Positions 1 through 5,154 of a stretch of DNA of 5,923 nt are shown in pieces. The translations under genes were made by a program, and so were the position numbers. Each line of letters starts with the position of its first letter. The stretch's first letter is position 1. A model generated the notes under the pieces. That model had not been told where the DNA came from, searched no databases, and was given only the letters and a program-made list of their open reading frames with translations. This DNA is from JBGCDD01 sp045105075 (GTDB lineage Bacteria > Pseudomonadota > Alphaproteobacteria > Rhodobacterales > Rhodobacteraceae), in the NCBI GenBank assembly GCA_045105075.1, contig JBGCDD010000058.1, forward strand, positions 1 through 5,923. The letters are read 5' to 3'.

Positions 1-366
1 GGCCTCCAATTGCGAAATCCGCCCATCGCGCTGTGCCAGAACGGCGTCAAGCTCCGACACGGTGGCATCCTGCGCGCGCGCAGCACTTTCAAGATCCAGC
101 AGCGTGGCGCTTCGATCCGTTAACGTGGTTTCCAATTGCGATAAAGCGCCGGTGCGCTCACTCAAAGTGGCTTCCAGTTCGGTCACTGTGCCGTCTCGCG
201 CCGCCAATGCGGTTTCAAGCTCGGACACAGTGCCATCGCGCGCCGCCAACTCGGCTTCCAACTCGGAAACAGTACCGTCCCGCGTCGCCAAAGCCGTCTC
301 AAGTTCCGACACAGTGCCATCGCGCATCGCCAAAGCTGTCTCAAGCTCGGTCACAGTGCCGTCTCG
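1..366 (-). repeat. 42-bp tandem repeat array encoding 14-residue heptad-pair units
   Basis: Eight complete 42-bp units (325-366, 283-324, 241-282, 199-240, 157-198, 115-156, 73-114, 31-72) and the first 30 bp of a ninth (1-30) lie in frame without indels. The first five encoded units are close copies: RDGTVTELETALAM, RDGTVSELETALAT, RDGTVSELEAELAA, RDGTVSELETALAA, RDGTVTELEATLSE. Later units drift (RTGALSQLETTLTD, RSATLLDLESAARA, QDATVSELDAVLAQ). Units 1 and 2 match at 35 of 42 bases by hand comparison. Val and Leu recur at positions 5, 8 and 12, giving an a/d heptad pattern with a polar residue at every fourth core position. The array may continue past the left edge. Confidence 0.9.
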
Positions 367-1032
367 CAGAGCAACATCGCCGCTCAACCGTGCCACATCC
401 GCGCTCAGGTTGCGTTCGTTCGCAGTCGAGGACACGAACGAGCGCCAGCCCTCACGGGTGCTCAACGCGCTGTTGATCGTGTCCGGATCCGCATCTGTGC
501 TGCCGGACAAGGCAAATGCCCCGGCTGCGGCGGTCATGGTGCCGGCGCTCAACTTGCCCAGTTGCGCCAGACCAAAAGACGCCTCGGAGCGCCACGCCGC
601 ATCAGGACCGGTGATCGACAATTGATCATCAACGCTGCCTTCCGTCGCGCCTTGCGCCGCATCAACCAACGCCGCGCGCGCCGCATCACTGGGCGCAGTG
701 CCGCGCAACGTAATGCCATCGGCGGTTTTTGTGGCTGTTATGAATCCAGCATCCGGCTGCAATGTCAGCCCATCAATCGGACCCAAGGCGCCATAGGTTT
801 GCTTGGCGGTGTCGAGATACCGGGTCTCGGCGGCCTCATCGTATACAACGCCGCTCAGGGTCACATGCCGCCCGTCCACATCCACATCGATGCCGCGCAG
901 ATCAGCCGCGCCAAGATCATCACGCACCCGCGTGGTGATATCATCTTCGATCAGCACGGACTTATATCGCAGCGCTGAATAGAACGCAGACCCGGTTCCC
1001 AGCAAAACCAAAACAATCAATAGAACTTTCAT
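1..1032 (-). CDS. BON-domain envelope protein with 14-residue tandem repeats (OmpA-like family suspected), C-terminus outside window
   Basis: The frame is open from an ATG at 1032 to the left edge (344 codons, no stop), so the 3' end is missing. Residues 2-20 are a hydrophobic stretch (KVLLIVLVLLG...) without a lipobox, which fits a signal peptide or N-terminal membrane anchor. Residues about 28-91 look like a BON domain: an ITTRVRDDL helix, the strand pair DVDVDGRHVTLSGVV, then a helix. Two weaker BON-like units follow at about 97-143 (ITLRGTAPSDAAR) and 146-192. From residue 223 onward there are phased 14-residue units of the type RDGTVSELETALA, two heptads each, predicted to form a coiled coil. 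BON domains are known envelope or membrane-interacting modules, and related alphaproteobacterial proteins often end in a peptidoglycan-binding OmpA domain; that end cannot be seen here. A weak GGGGGTG ribosome site precedes the start. It is transcribed divergently from the ribbon-helix-helix gene. Function beyond the envelope is unknown. Confidence 0.85.
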   Translation of the reverse strand, partial: MKVLLIVLVLLGTGSAFYSALRYKSVLIEDDITTRVRDDLGAADLRGIDVDVDGRHVTLSGVVYDEAAETRYLDTAKQTYGALGPIDGLTLQPDAGFITATKTADGITLRGTAPSDAARAALVDAAQGATEGSVDDQLSITGPDAAWRSEASFGLAQLGKLSAGTMTAAAGAFALSGSTDADPDTINSALSTREGWRSFVSSTANERNLSADVARLSGDVALRDGTVTELETALAMRDGTVSELETALATRDGTVSELEAELAARDGTVSELETALAARDGTVTELEATLSERTGALSQLETTLTDRSATLLDLESAARAQDATVSELDAVLAQRDGRISQLEA

Positions 1033-1289
1033 AACACCCCCACATTTTGCAACCGCATAAGGGACTTGTGCGCGGCAAAGAAAAAAGGGGGAAAATTGAA
1101 AAAGGGCGCTCAAACGGCCATATAACACGGCGAAAAACCCGCCTTGCTTGCACACGCGCCCACTCCACCCCGCTCAGGTTGCATTGGCCAACGTAGACAG
1201 AATTTCGAATTTCCGATACGAAACGAAGCAGGGTCTGTCAGGCTCGGCCCTGCCGACGTGTTCCAAACGAGCCTGAGGGAGGACGACAC
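1033..1289. other. Divergent intergenic region
   Basis: This 257-bp gap separates the start codons of the BON-domain gene (minus) and the ribbon-helix-helix gene (plus), so it should hold both promoters. It contains a purine-rich run at 1079-1103 (aaaaaaggggg-type on the plus strand). Two possible plus-strand promoters are visible: TTGAAA at 1096-1101 with TATAAC at 1121-1126 (spacer 19, long), and TAGACA at 1194-1199 with TACGAA at 1217-1222 (spacer 17). I found no convincing minus-strand promoter. I see no additional small gene with a ribosome site here. Confidence 0.6.
1194..1222 (+). promoter_or_regulatory. Candidate promoter for the ribbon-helix-helix gene
   Basis: TAGACA (1194-1199, five of six matches to TTGACA) is followed after 17 bp by TACGAA (1217-1222, three of six to TATAAT). 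It would give a leader of about 60 nt before the ATG at 1290. A rival is TTGAAA-N19-TATAAC at 1096-1126, with a better -10 but an over-long spacer. The TTTCG...CGAAA arms at 1203-1207 and 1219-1223 overlap the -10 and could be a binding site. The match is weak. Confidence 0.3.
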
Positions 1290-1583
1290 ATGTGCCAGAT
1301 ATTTGCCGGGCAAGACCCCGAACGCTATGCCAGCCAAACCCGCCGTTTGCGGCTTAATGGTCAAAGCACCAGCATCCGGTTGGAAAATTCGTTCTGGCAG
1401 GTCATCGACGAAATCGCGAAAAACGATGGCACCACCACGCCGGTCTTCATCTCGAAACTGCACTCCGAGGTGTTGGAACTGCGCGGCGAACCGGGCAATT
1501 TCACCTCGCTGCTGCGCTGTGCCTGTCTGAAGTTCATGGAGCTGTCCCCGGCGCAAAAGCCAATCGCGATCGCGGCGGAATAA
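1290..1583 (+). CDS. Ribbon-helix-helix domain protein (putative DNA-binding regulator)
   Basis: A 97-residue protein. The sequence LRLNGQSTSIRLENSFWQVI (residues 20-39) gives the ribbon strand (about 25-31) followed by the first helix (32-45). A second helix lies at about 50-62 (TPVFISKLHSEVL), and a further helix NFTSLLRCACLKFM spans about 70-83. This layout and the opening MCQIFAGQDPERYASQTR match a small family that I recognise as widespread in Rhodobacterales and annotated as ribbon-helix-helix domain proteins (RHH_4 type). Such folds bind DNA as dimers through the paired beta strands, and the conserved STSIRLE strand would be the contact surface. Targets are unknown. The start is supported by GAGGGAGG at 1275-1282, 7 nt before the ATG. 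It stands alone, divergent from the BON gene and 118 bp ahead of the next start, with a likely separate promoter for the downstream operon. No toxin partner is adjacent, so an antitoxin role is not suggested. Confidence 0.85.
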   Translation: MCQIFAGQDPERYASQTRRLRLNGQSTSIRLENSFWQVIDEIAKNDGTTTPVFISKLHSEVLELRGEPGNFTSLLRCACLKFMELSPAQKPIAIAAE

Positions 1584-1593
1584 TCCAGCCTAC

Positions 1594-1623
1594 CCAGAAA
1601 TCGCGCGGCCAGAAATCGCGCGG
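1594..1623. repeat. Tandem direct repeat, 2 x 15 bp
   Basis: CCAGAAATCGCGCGG occurs twice with no gap (1594-1608 and 1609-1623), both copies exact. The second copy overlaps the left arm of the adjacent inverted repeat by three bases. It lies between the ribbon-helix-helix stop codon and the next operon. It may be a regulator-binding repeat or a simple slippage duplication. Confidence 0.9.
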
Positions 1624-1644
1624 GTAGTAGACCCATACTACCCG
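1621..1644. promoter_or_regulatory. Perfect 9-bp inverted repeat, probable operator of the VOC/Tat/GMC operon
   Basis: CGGGTAGTA (1621-1629) and its exact complement TACTACCCG (1636-1644) flank a 6-base spacer. A further CTACCC half-site lies at 1590-1595. The hairpin has no following T-tract, so it is not an intrinsic terminator. It sits 58 bp before the GTG of the VOC gene. If the weak -10 TACGCT at 1664-1669 is real, the dyad centre lies near -43, where an activator would replace a poor -35. I see no consensus -35 here, which fits activator dependence. The cognate regulator cannot be named. A response regulator of the LuxR/NarL type is one option by dyad form only. Confidence 0.55.
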
Positions 1645-1687
1645 GCGACCACAACCGCTCCTGTACGCTTTCTCTCATGGCTTCAAC

Positions 1688-1696
1688 GGGAGGAGG
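1688..1696 (+). promoter_or_regulatory. Ribosome binding site deciding the VOC start
   Basis: GGGAGGAGG is a strong Shine-Dalgarno sequence. It overlaps the in-frame GTG at 1696 and lies 5 nt before the GTG at 1702, so the second GTG is the better start. Confidence 0.75.
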
Positions 1697-1701
1697 TGGC
1701 C

Positions 1702-2097
1702 GTGGCGAAAAACATTCATTCCATGATCCGGGTTCTGAACGAAACCCGCTCGGTGGCGTTTTATCAAACCGCATTTGAGCTCAATGTCGCGGATCGGTTG
1801 GATTTTCCGGACTTCACGCTGGTCTATCTCAGCAACGCCGACTCTGCGTTCGAACTTGAGCTGACCATCAACAAGGACCGCACAACGCCCTATGATCTGG
1901 GCGATGGCTACGGCCATTTGGCGGTGTCTGTTGACGATCTGGCCGCAACCCATGCGCGGTTTGAGGCGCAAGATCTTAACCCACGCAAAATCGTTGAATT
2001 TGCCCCTGCCGGAACTCTGGTGGGCCGCTTTTTCTTCGTGGCCGATCCGGACGGCTATCAGATCGAAGTGCTCGAACGTTCCGGGCGCTTCACATAA
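1702..2097 (+). CDS. VOC-family glyoxalase I-like lyase
   Basis: A 131-residue protein starting at GTG 1702; a GTG six bases upstream would sit on the ribosome site. It has the two-module beta-alpha-beta-beta-beta VOC fold seen in lactoylglutathione lyase. By recalled alignment to bacterial glyoxalase I, all four metal ligands are present: His6 (NIHSMIRV), Glu53 (ELELTIN), His72 (YGHLAVSV) and Glu122 (DPDGYQIEVLE). Length (about 135 in E. coli GlxI) and the YELG/YGH and EDPDGY-like blocks agree. The expected reaction is isomerisation of the glutathione-methylglyoxal hemithioacetal to lactoylglutathione in the cytosol. The position as first gene of an operon with a dehydrogenase suggests a related carbonyl substrate instead of, or besides, methylglyoxal; this is inference. 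The next gene begins 20 nt after the stop. No signal peptide is seen. Other VOC activities cannot be excluded. Confidence 0.85.
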   Translation: MAKNIHSMIRVLNETRSVAFYQTAFELNVADRLDFPDFTLVYLSNADSAFELELTINKDRTTPYDLGDGYGHLAVSVDDLAATHARFEAQDLNPRKIVEFAPAGTLVGRFFFVADPDGYQIEVLERSGRFT

Positions 2098-2117
2098 CGA
2101 CTTAAGGAGGAGACAAC

Positions 2118-2642
2118 ATGGTTACGACGCAAAGCCCAAAAGGGCTGACACGGCGCCAATTGCTGTCGCGTGCAAGCGCAGCAGGGGCATCATTTGTGGT
2201 GGGGGCCGGGTTCCTGGCTGCTCCCGACGCCGCTTGGGCGATGGAGACAACCACCCTGAAACCCGACACATTTGCCACGTTGGTGCAGATGGCGCGCGAC
2301 ATCTATCCGCACGATCAGGTGGGCGATGAATTCTATGTTGTCGCGGTCAAAGGCTATGACAGCGCCGACGCCGCACCCGGGATCGAGGCCGGAATTGCCG
2401 CACTGAACGCAGCCGCGCAGGGCAAAGGCTATGCCAGCTATCTGGCCGTTGGATGGGAACGCGACCGCGTCGACCTTTTGCGTGGCATGGAAAACAGCGC
2501 GTTCTTCCAGCAGATCCGCGGCGGCCTTGTCACCGGGCTTTATAACCAGAAAGCCGTGTGGCCGATCTTTGGCTACGAGGGCTCTTCCTTTGAGCATGGC
2601 GGTTACATCGACCGCGGCTTCAATGACATCAACTGGCTTTAA
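2118..2642 (+). CDS. Tat-exported small subunit of a GMC dehydrogenase (gluconate 2-dehydrogenase subunit 3-like)
   Basis: A 174-residue protein with a clear twin-arginine signal peptide: TRRQLL at residues 11-16, a hydrophobic Ala/Gly/Val/Phe region (19-35), and a likely cleavage site after AWA (residue 41). The mature part begins METTTLKPDTFATLVQMARDIYPHD, resembling the conserved start of gluconate 2-dehydrogenase subunit 3-type proteins, where a helix ending in (I/Y)P(H/A)D follows the export signal. No cofactor motif is visible. In characterised members the small subunit is needed for folding and Tat export of the flavin subunit, which lacks its own signal. The GMC gene follows after 15 nt, and this arrangement supports the same role here. 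AAGGAGG at 2104-2110 lies 7 nt before the ATG. Assignment to the family is by motif and context; the overall sequence is divergent. Confidence 0.82.
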   Translation: MVTTQSPKGLTRRQLLSRASAAGASFVVGAGFLAAPDAAWAMETTTLKPDTFATLVQMARDIYPHDQVGDEFYVVAVKGYDSADAAPGIEAGIAALNAAAQGKGYASYLAVGWERDRVDLLRGMENSAFFQQIRGGLVTGLYNQKAVWPIFGYEGSSFEHGGYIDRGFNDINWL

Positions 2643-2657
2643 GGGAGGGACCGGAAC

Positions 2658-4229
2658 ATGACGGCACCTTTTGATTTAACCGACGACAGCGTTGTTGTCG
2701 TGATCGGCACCGGCGCGGGCGGCGGCGTTCTGGCAAATGAACTGGCCCAGAAAGGCGTCAGCGTTGTCGCGCTGGAAGCCGGCGGGCGGTATTTGCCCGA
2801 AGATTACGTGAACGACGAATGGGACAGTTTCGGCCAATTGGCCTGGCTTGACCCACGCAGCACATCTGGCGATTGGCGCGTGGCCAAGGATTTCGCCGGA
2901 TTGCCGGCCTGGATCGTCAAAGCCGTGGGCGGCACCACCACCCATTGGGCCGGCGCGTCCTTGCGGTTTCAGGACCACGAATGGAAGGCGGCGACCAACT
3001 ACGGCAACGTGCAGGGCGCCAACCTGCTGGACTGGCCGATCGATCCGCGCGAGATGGACGACTATTATACCAAGGCCGAAACCAAGCTGGGCGTGACGCG
3101 CACCGGCAACCGTCCGGGCCTTCCGGGCAACAACAACTACAAAGTGTTCGAGGCCGGCGCCAAGGCGCTGGGTTACCAAGAGGTCCACACCGGGAACATG
3201 GCCATTCAGTCACGTGATGATGGCGACCGGATCGCGTGCCAACAGACGGGGTTCTGTTTTCAGGGCTGCAAATGGGGCGCGAAATGGTCGGCCGCCTATT
3301 CCGACATTCCCGACGGCGAAGCGACCGGCAACCTCGAAGTGCGCGAGCGCGCCCACGTGGCCCGGATCCTGCACAACGAAGCAGGCAAGGTCACCGGCGT
3401 GGAATATTACGACGCCGACGGCGCGCTACAGATGCAAAAAGCGCGGGTGGTCTGCGTGGCCGGCAACTCGTTTGAAAGCCCGCGTTTGCTGTTGAATTCG
3501 GCTTCGTCAATGTTCCCGGATGGCTTGGCCAATTCCTCGGGGCAGGTCGGGCGCAACTACATGCGCCACATGACCGGCTCGGTCTATGCGGTGTTTGACC
3601 AACCGGTGAAGATGTGGCGCGGCACGACGATGGCGGGCATCATTCAGGATGAATCGCGCCACGATCCAAGCCGGGGTTTCGTCGGCGGTTACGAGCTGGA
3701 AACGCTCAGCCTGGGCCTGCCGTTTATGGCCGCGGTCCTTGATCCGGGCGCAGGGGGGCGCGAATTCACCACCGCGCTGGATGGCTACGAGAACATGGCC
3801 GGGATGTGGATTGTCGGCGAAGACATGCCGCAGGAAACCAACCGTGTGACGCTGAACCACGATGTCACCGACCAGCACGGACTGCCGGTGGCCAATGTCA
3901 ATTTCAGCGATCACCCCAACGATATCGCCATGCGCAACCACGCCTATCAGCAGGGCACGGCGGTCTATGAAGCGGTGGGTGCGACGCGGGTTTTCCCAAC
4001 GCCGCCCTATCCGTCAACGCACAATCTGGGCACCAACCGGATGTCGCAAAACGCGCGTGACGGCGTGGTTAACAAATGGGGTCAGACCCATGACGTGGCC
4101 AACCTGTTTGTCTCGGATGGCTCGCAGTTCACCACCGGTGCGGCCGAAAATCCAACGCTGACCATTGTGGCGCTGGCGATCCGTCAGGCCGATCACATTG
4201 CCGGTGAGTTGTCGCGCGGCACCCTTTGA
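2658..4229 (+). CDS. GMC-family FAD-dependent oxidoreductase (gluconate/glucose/alcohol dehydrogenase-like large subunit)
   Basis: A 523-residue flavoprotein. The N-terminal dinucleotide-binding motif is VVVIGTGAGGGVLANEL (residues 13-29), with Glu40 closing the beta-alpha-beta unit (VVALEAGG). VGGTTTHWAG (90-99) is the GMC signature near the flavin. At the C-terminus the catalytic pair is His455 (THNLGTNRMS) and Asn498 (AENPTLT), 43 residues apart as is usual for the family. Cys194, Cys200 and Cys204 form C-x5-C-x3-C (ACQQTGFCFQGCKWGAK), in the region and spacing that I recall for the 3Fe-4S ligands of bacterial FAD-glucose dehydrogenase. A cluster is therefore plausible but unproven. It probably oxidises an alcohol or sugar hydroxyl and passes electrons to a respiratory carrier. 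There is no signal peptide, so export would be by hitchhiking with the preceding Tat subunit. GGGAGG at 2643-2648 precedes the ATG by 9 nt. It is the last gene of the operon. The substrate cannot be read from sequence. Confidence 0.92.
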   Translation: MTAPFDLTDDSVVVVIGTGAGGGVLANELAQKGVSVVALEAGGRYLPEDYVNDEWDSFGQLAWLDPRSTSGDWRVAKDFAGLPAWIVKAVGGTTTHWAGASLRFQDHEWKAATNYGNVQGANLLDWPIDPREMDDYYTKAETKLGVTRTGNRPGLPGNNNYKVFEAGAKALGYQEVHTGNMAIQSRDDGDRIACQQTGFCFQGCKWGAKWSAAYSDIPDGEATGNLEVRERAHVARILHNEAGKVTGVEYYDADGALQMQKARVVCVAGNSFESPRLLLNSASSMFPDGLANSSGQVGRNYMRHMTGSVYAVFDQPVKMWRGTTMAGIIQDESRHDPSRGFVGGYELETLSLGLPFMAAVLDPGAGGREFTTALDGYENMAGMWIVGEDMPQETNRVTLNHDVTDQHGLPVANVNFSDHPNDIAMRNHAYQQGTAVYEAVGATRVFPTPPYPSTHNLGTNRMSQNARDGVVNKWGQTHDVANLFVSDGSQFTTGAAENPTLTIVALAIRQADHIAGELSRGTL

Positions 4230-4233
4230 AATC

Positions 4234-4268
4234 AAAACGGCGCCCCGGATCTGGGGCGCCGTTTTTTT
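4234..4268 (+). terminator. Intrinsic terminator of the VOC/Tat/GMC operon, possibly bidirectional
   Basis: A perfect 13-bp stem (AAAACGGCGCCCC at 4234-4246 with GGGGCGCCGTTTT at 4253-4265) and a 6-nt loop GGATCT are followed by a run of T that reaches 4268. It begins 4 nt after the GMC stop codon. Read on the minus strand, the same hairpin ends in TTTT then GATTT, 15 nt past the nitroreductase stop, so it may also stop the convergent gene, though with a weaker U-tract. Confidence 0.95.
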
Positions 4269-4283
4269 CGCAACTGTAGCTGA

Positions 4284-4961
4284 TCAGCCGTCAAATCCCA
4301 AAAACCGGGTGACGTTGCTGACCGGACGGCGCCGCGACACAACCGAGTTGGCGACAAAGTCTTCGTCCGGCCAACCCAGCGCGACACACGTCAAAATCAC
4401 CTGATCTTCGGGAATGTTCGCAACCTCGCGCACCACCGGGCTTTGCATGATGCCCTGGCCGTTGATGACCGCGCCCAGCCCCTTGCTCCACGCGGCCAGA
4501 ACCAACCCATAGGTCATCGCGCCGGTGTCAAAATGCGCGATCGTGTTGCTGAGCAGCGAGCGGTCAAAACACACCACAACCGAGACCGGCGCATCGAATT
4601 GGCGAAAGCCGCGCATCACCCAATCCTGGCGGCGCTCGGCGTCGTTGCGCTCGATCCCCATGGCCTCGAAAAGCTGCACCGCGATCTCGATCTGGCGCTT
4701 GCGGTGCTCGCCCTCATAGGCGGCGTAATCCTCGATTTCGCGGCTCGGGGTCACGCCACCCAGCATCCGTTCAGTGTTGCCAGTGCGCACTTTGTCGAGC
4801 ACGTCGCCGGTCAGCACATGCAGGTGCCAGGGCTGTGTGTTCATCGACGACGGCGCGCGGTTGGCCAGCGCAATCACCTCTTCCAACAGCGCCTGCGACA
4901 CCGGTTGATCGGTGAACCCGCGAATGGAGCGGCGGTCATTTATGGCCTGATCAAGTTGCAT
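4284..4961 (-). CDS. Nitroreductase-family FMN oxidoreductase
   Basis: A 225-residue protein from ATG 4961. AAGGGA (4974-4969) lies 7 nt upstream of it, whereas an in-frame ATG at 4997 lacks a ribosome site. The N-terminus MQLDQAINDRRSIRGFTDQPV holds the FMN-phosphate arginines (RRSIR, residues 10-14). APSSMNTQPWHLHV (36-49) is the second conserved FMN/active-site block. GAVINGQGIMQSP (163-175), ALGWPDE (194-200) and RRRPVSNVTRF (210-220) are the usual C-terminal blocks. Family members are homodimers with FMN at the interface and reduce nitroaromatics, quinones or related electrophiles with NAD(P)H, and some act on other substrates; the natural substrate is unknown. The length is typical and all blocks are intact. 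It is convergent with the GMC operon and lies downstream of the ParB-like gene on the same strand, but 193 bp away with its own promoter, so it is probably monocistronic. Confidence 0.9.
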   Translation of the reverse strand: MQLDQAINDRRSIRGFTDQPVSQALLEEVIALANRAPSSMNTQPWHLHVLTGDVLDKVRTGNTERMLGGVTPSREIEDYAAYEGEHRKRQIEIAVQLFEAMGIERNDAERRQDWVMRGFRQFDAPVSVVVCFDRSLLSNTIAHFDTGAMTYGLVLAAWSKGLGAVINGQGIMQSPVVREVANIPEDQVILTCVALGWPDEDFVANSVVSRRRPVSNVTRFLGFDG

Positions 4962-4968
4962 CGTCACG

Positions 4969-4974
4969 TCCCTT
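4969..4974 (-). promoter_or_regulatory. Ribosome binding site deciding the nitroreductase start
   Basis: Read on the minus strand, AAGGGA is followed by CGTGACG and then the ATG at 4961. This favours that start over the ATG at 4997, and it lies too close to the in-frame GTG at 4967 to serve it. Confidence 0.7.
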
Positions 4975-5018
4975 TTCCCATCTGTGAGCCGGCGCAAAAC
5001 GCGGCCCGTTTGGGCGCT

Positions 5019-5047
5019 GTTAAATCATCGCCACGTGCAAGTCTCAA
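5019..5047 (-). promoter_or_regulatory. Predicted sigma70-type promoter of the nitroreductase gene
   Basis: On the minus strand, TTGAGA (5047-5042, five of six to consensus) and TTTAAC (5024-5019, four of six) are separated by exactly 17 bp. The start point would be near 5012, giving a leader of about 50 nt. The leader contains a short GCCC-AAAC-GGGC hairpin. Confidence 0.55.
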
Positions 5048-5050
5048 TGG

Positions 5051-5062
5051 TCCGCATGCGGA
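5051..5062. promoter_or_regulatory. 12-bp palindrome upstream of the nitroreductase promoter, possible operator
   Basis: TCCGCATGCGGA is a perfect palindrome ending 3 bp upstream of the candidate -35 box (5047). Its position suits a regulator contacting the promoter, but a 12-bp palindrome can occur by chance and no regulator gene is adjacent. Confidence 0.3.
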
Positions 5063-5097
5063 TAAAAGGACAGATACGCAACGTAACCCGCTGGTTT

Positions 5098-5154
5098 CAT
5101 GAATCGATTTTAATGTTATTATTCAGATTGTTATGTTGATTTTCCTTGCACGCC
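5098..5154. other. AT-rich intergenic segment downstream of the ParB-like gene
   Basis: The core 5101-5145 has about 24% GC by hand count (11 of 45), against a clearly GC-rich surrounding. It contains no gene with a ribosome site and no intrinsic terminator. It may be an unwinding or regulatory region, or simply unconstrained spacer. Confidence 0.5.

Noticed and set aside
1..366. CRISPR-like regular repeat
   Set aside because: The 42-bp units are contiguous without spacers, diverge gradually and stay in a coding frame, so this is a protein-coding tandem repeat.
33..625. Two long plus-strand open frames opposite the BON-domain gene
   Set aside because: They are antisense shadows of the 42-bp repeat and its flank. 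The minus-strand frame encodes a membrane anchor, BON motifs and heptads, while the plus frames give Ser/Arg-rich low-complexity protein with no ribosome site.
1621..1644. Terminator of the ribbon-helix-helix gene
   Set aside because: The perfect stem is not followed by a T-tract and lies within the promoter region of the next operon, so an operator is more likely.
1696..1701. Earlier GTG start for the VOC gene
   Set aside because: The codon sits on the GGGAGGAGG ribosome site itself. The GTG at 1702 has normal spacing and gives the expected glyoxalase-like N-terminus.
4279..4288. Palindrome GCTGATCAGC over the nitroreductase stop codon
   Set aside because: It is only 10 bp, common by chance, and has no clear role beside the strong terminator nearby.
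4962..4997. Twelve-residue N-terminal extension of the nitroreductase from ATG 4997
   Set aside because: It has no upstream ribosome site, and MQLDQAINDRRS is the usual family start with AAGGGA correctly spaced.
5044..5100. 18-codon minus-strand frame (MKPAGYVAYLSFYPHADH)
   Set aside because: It has an ATG and stop but no Shine-Dalgarno sequence in the AT-rich stretch before it, and it overlaps the predicted -35 region of the nitroreductase promoter.
4443..5102. 219-codon plus-strand open frame opposite the nitroreductase
   Set aside because: It shows no recognisable motif and no ribosome site, whereas the minus strand has every conserved nitroreductase block.
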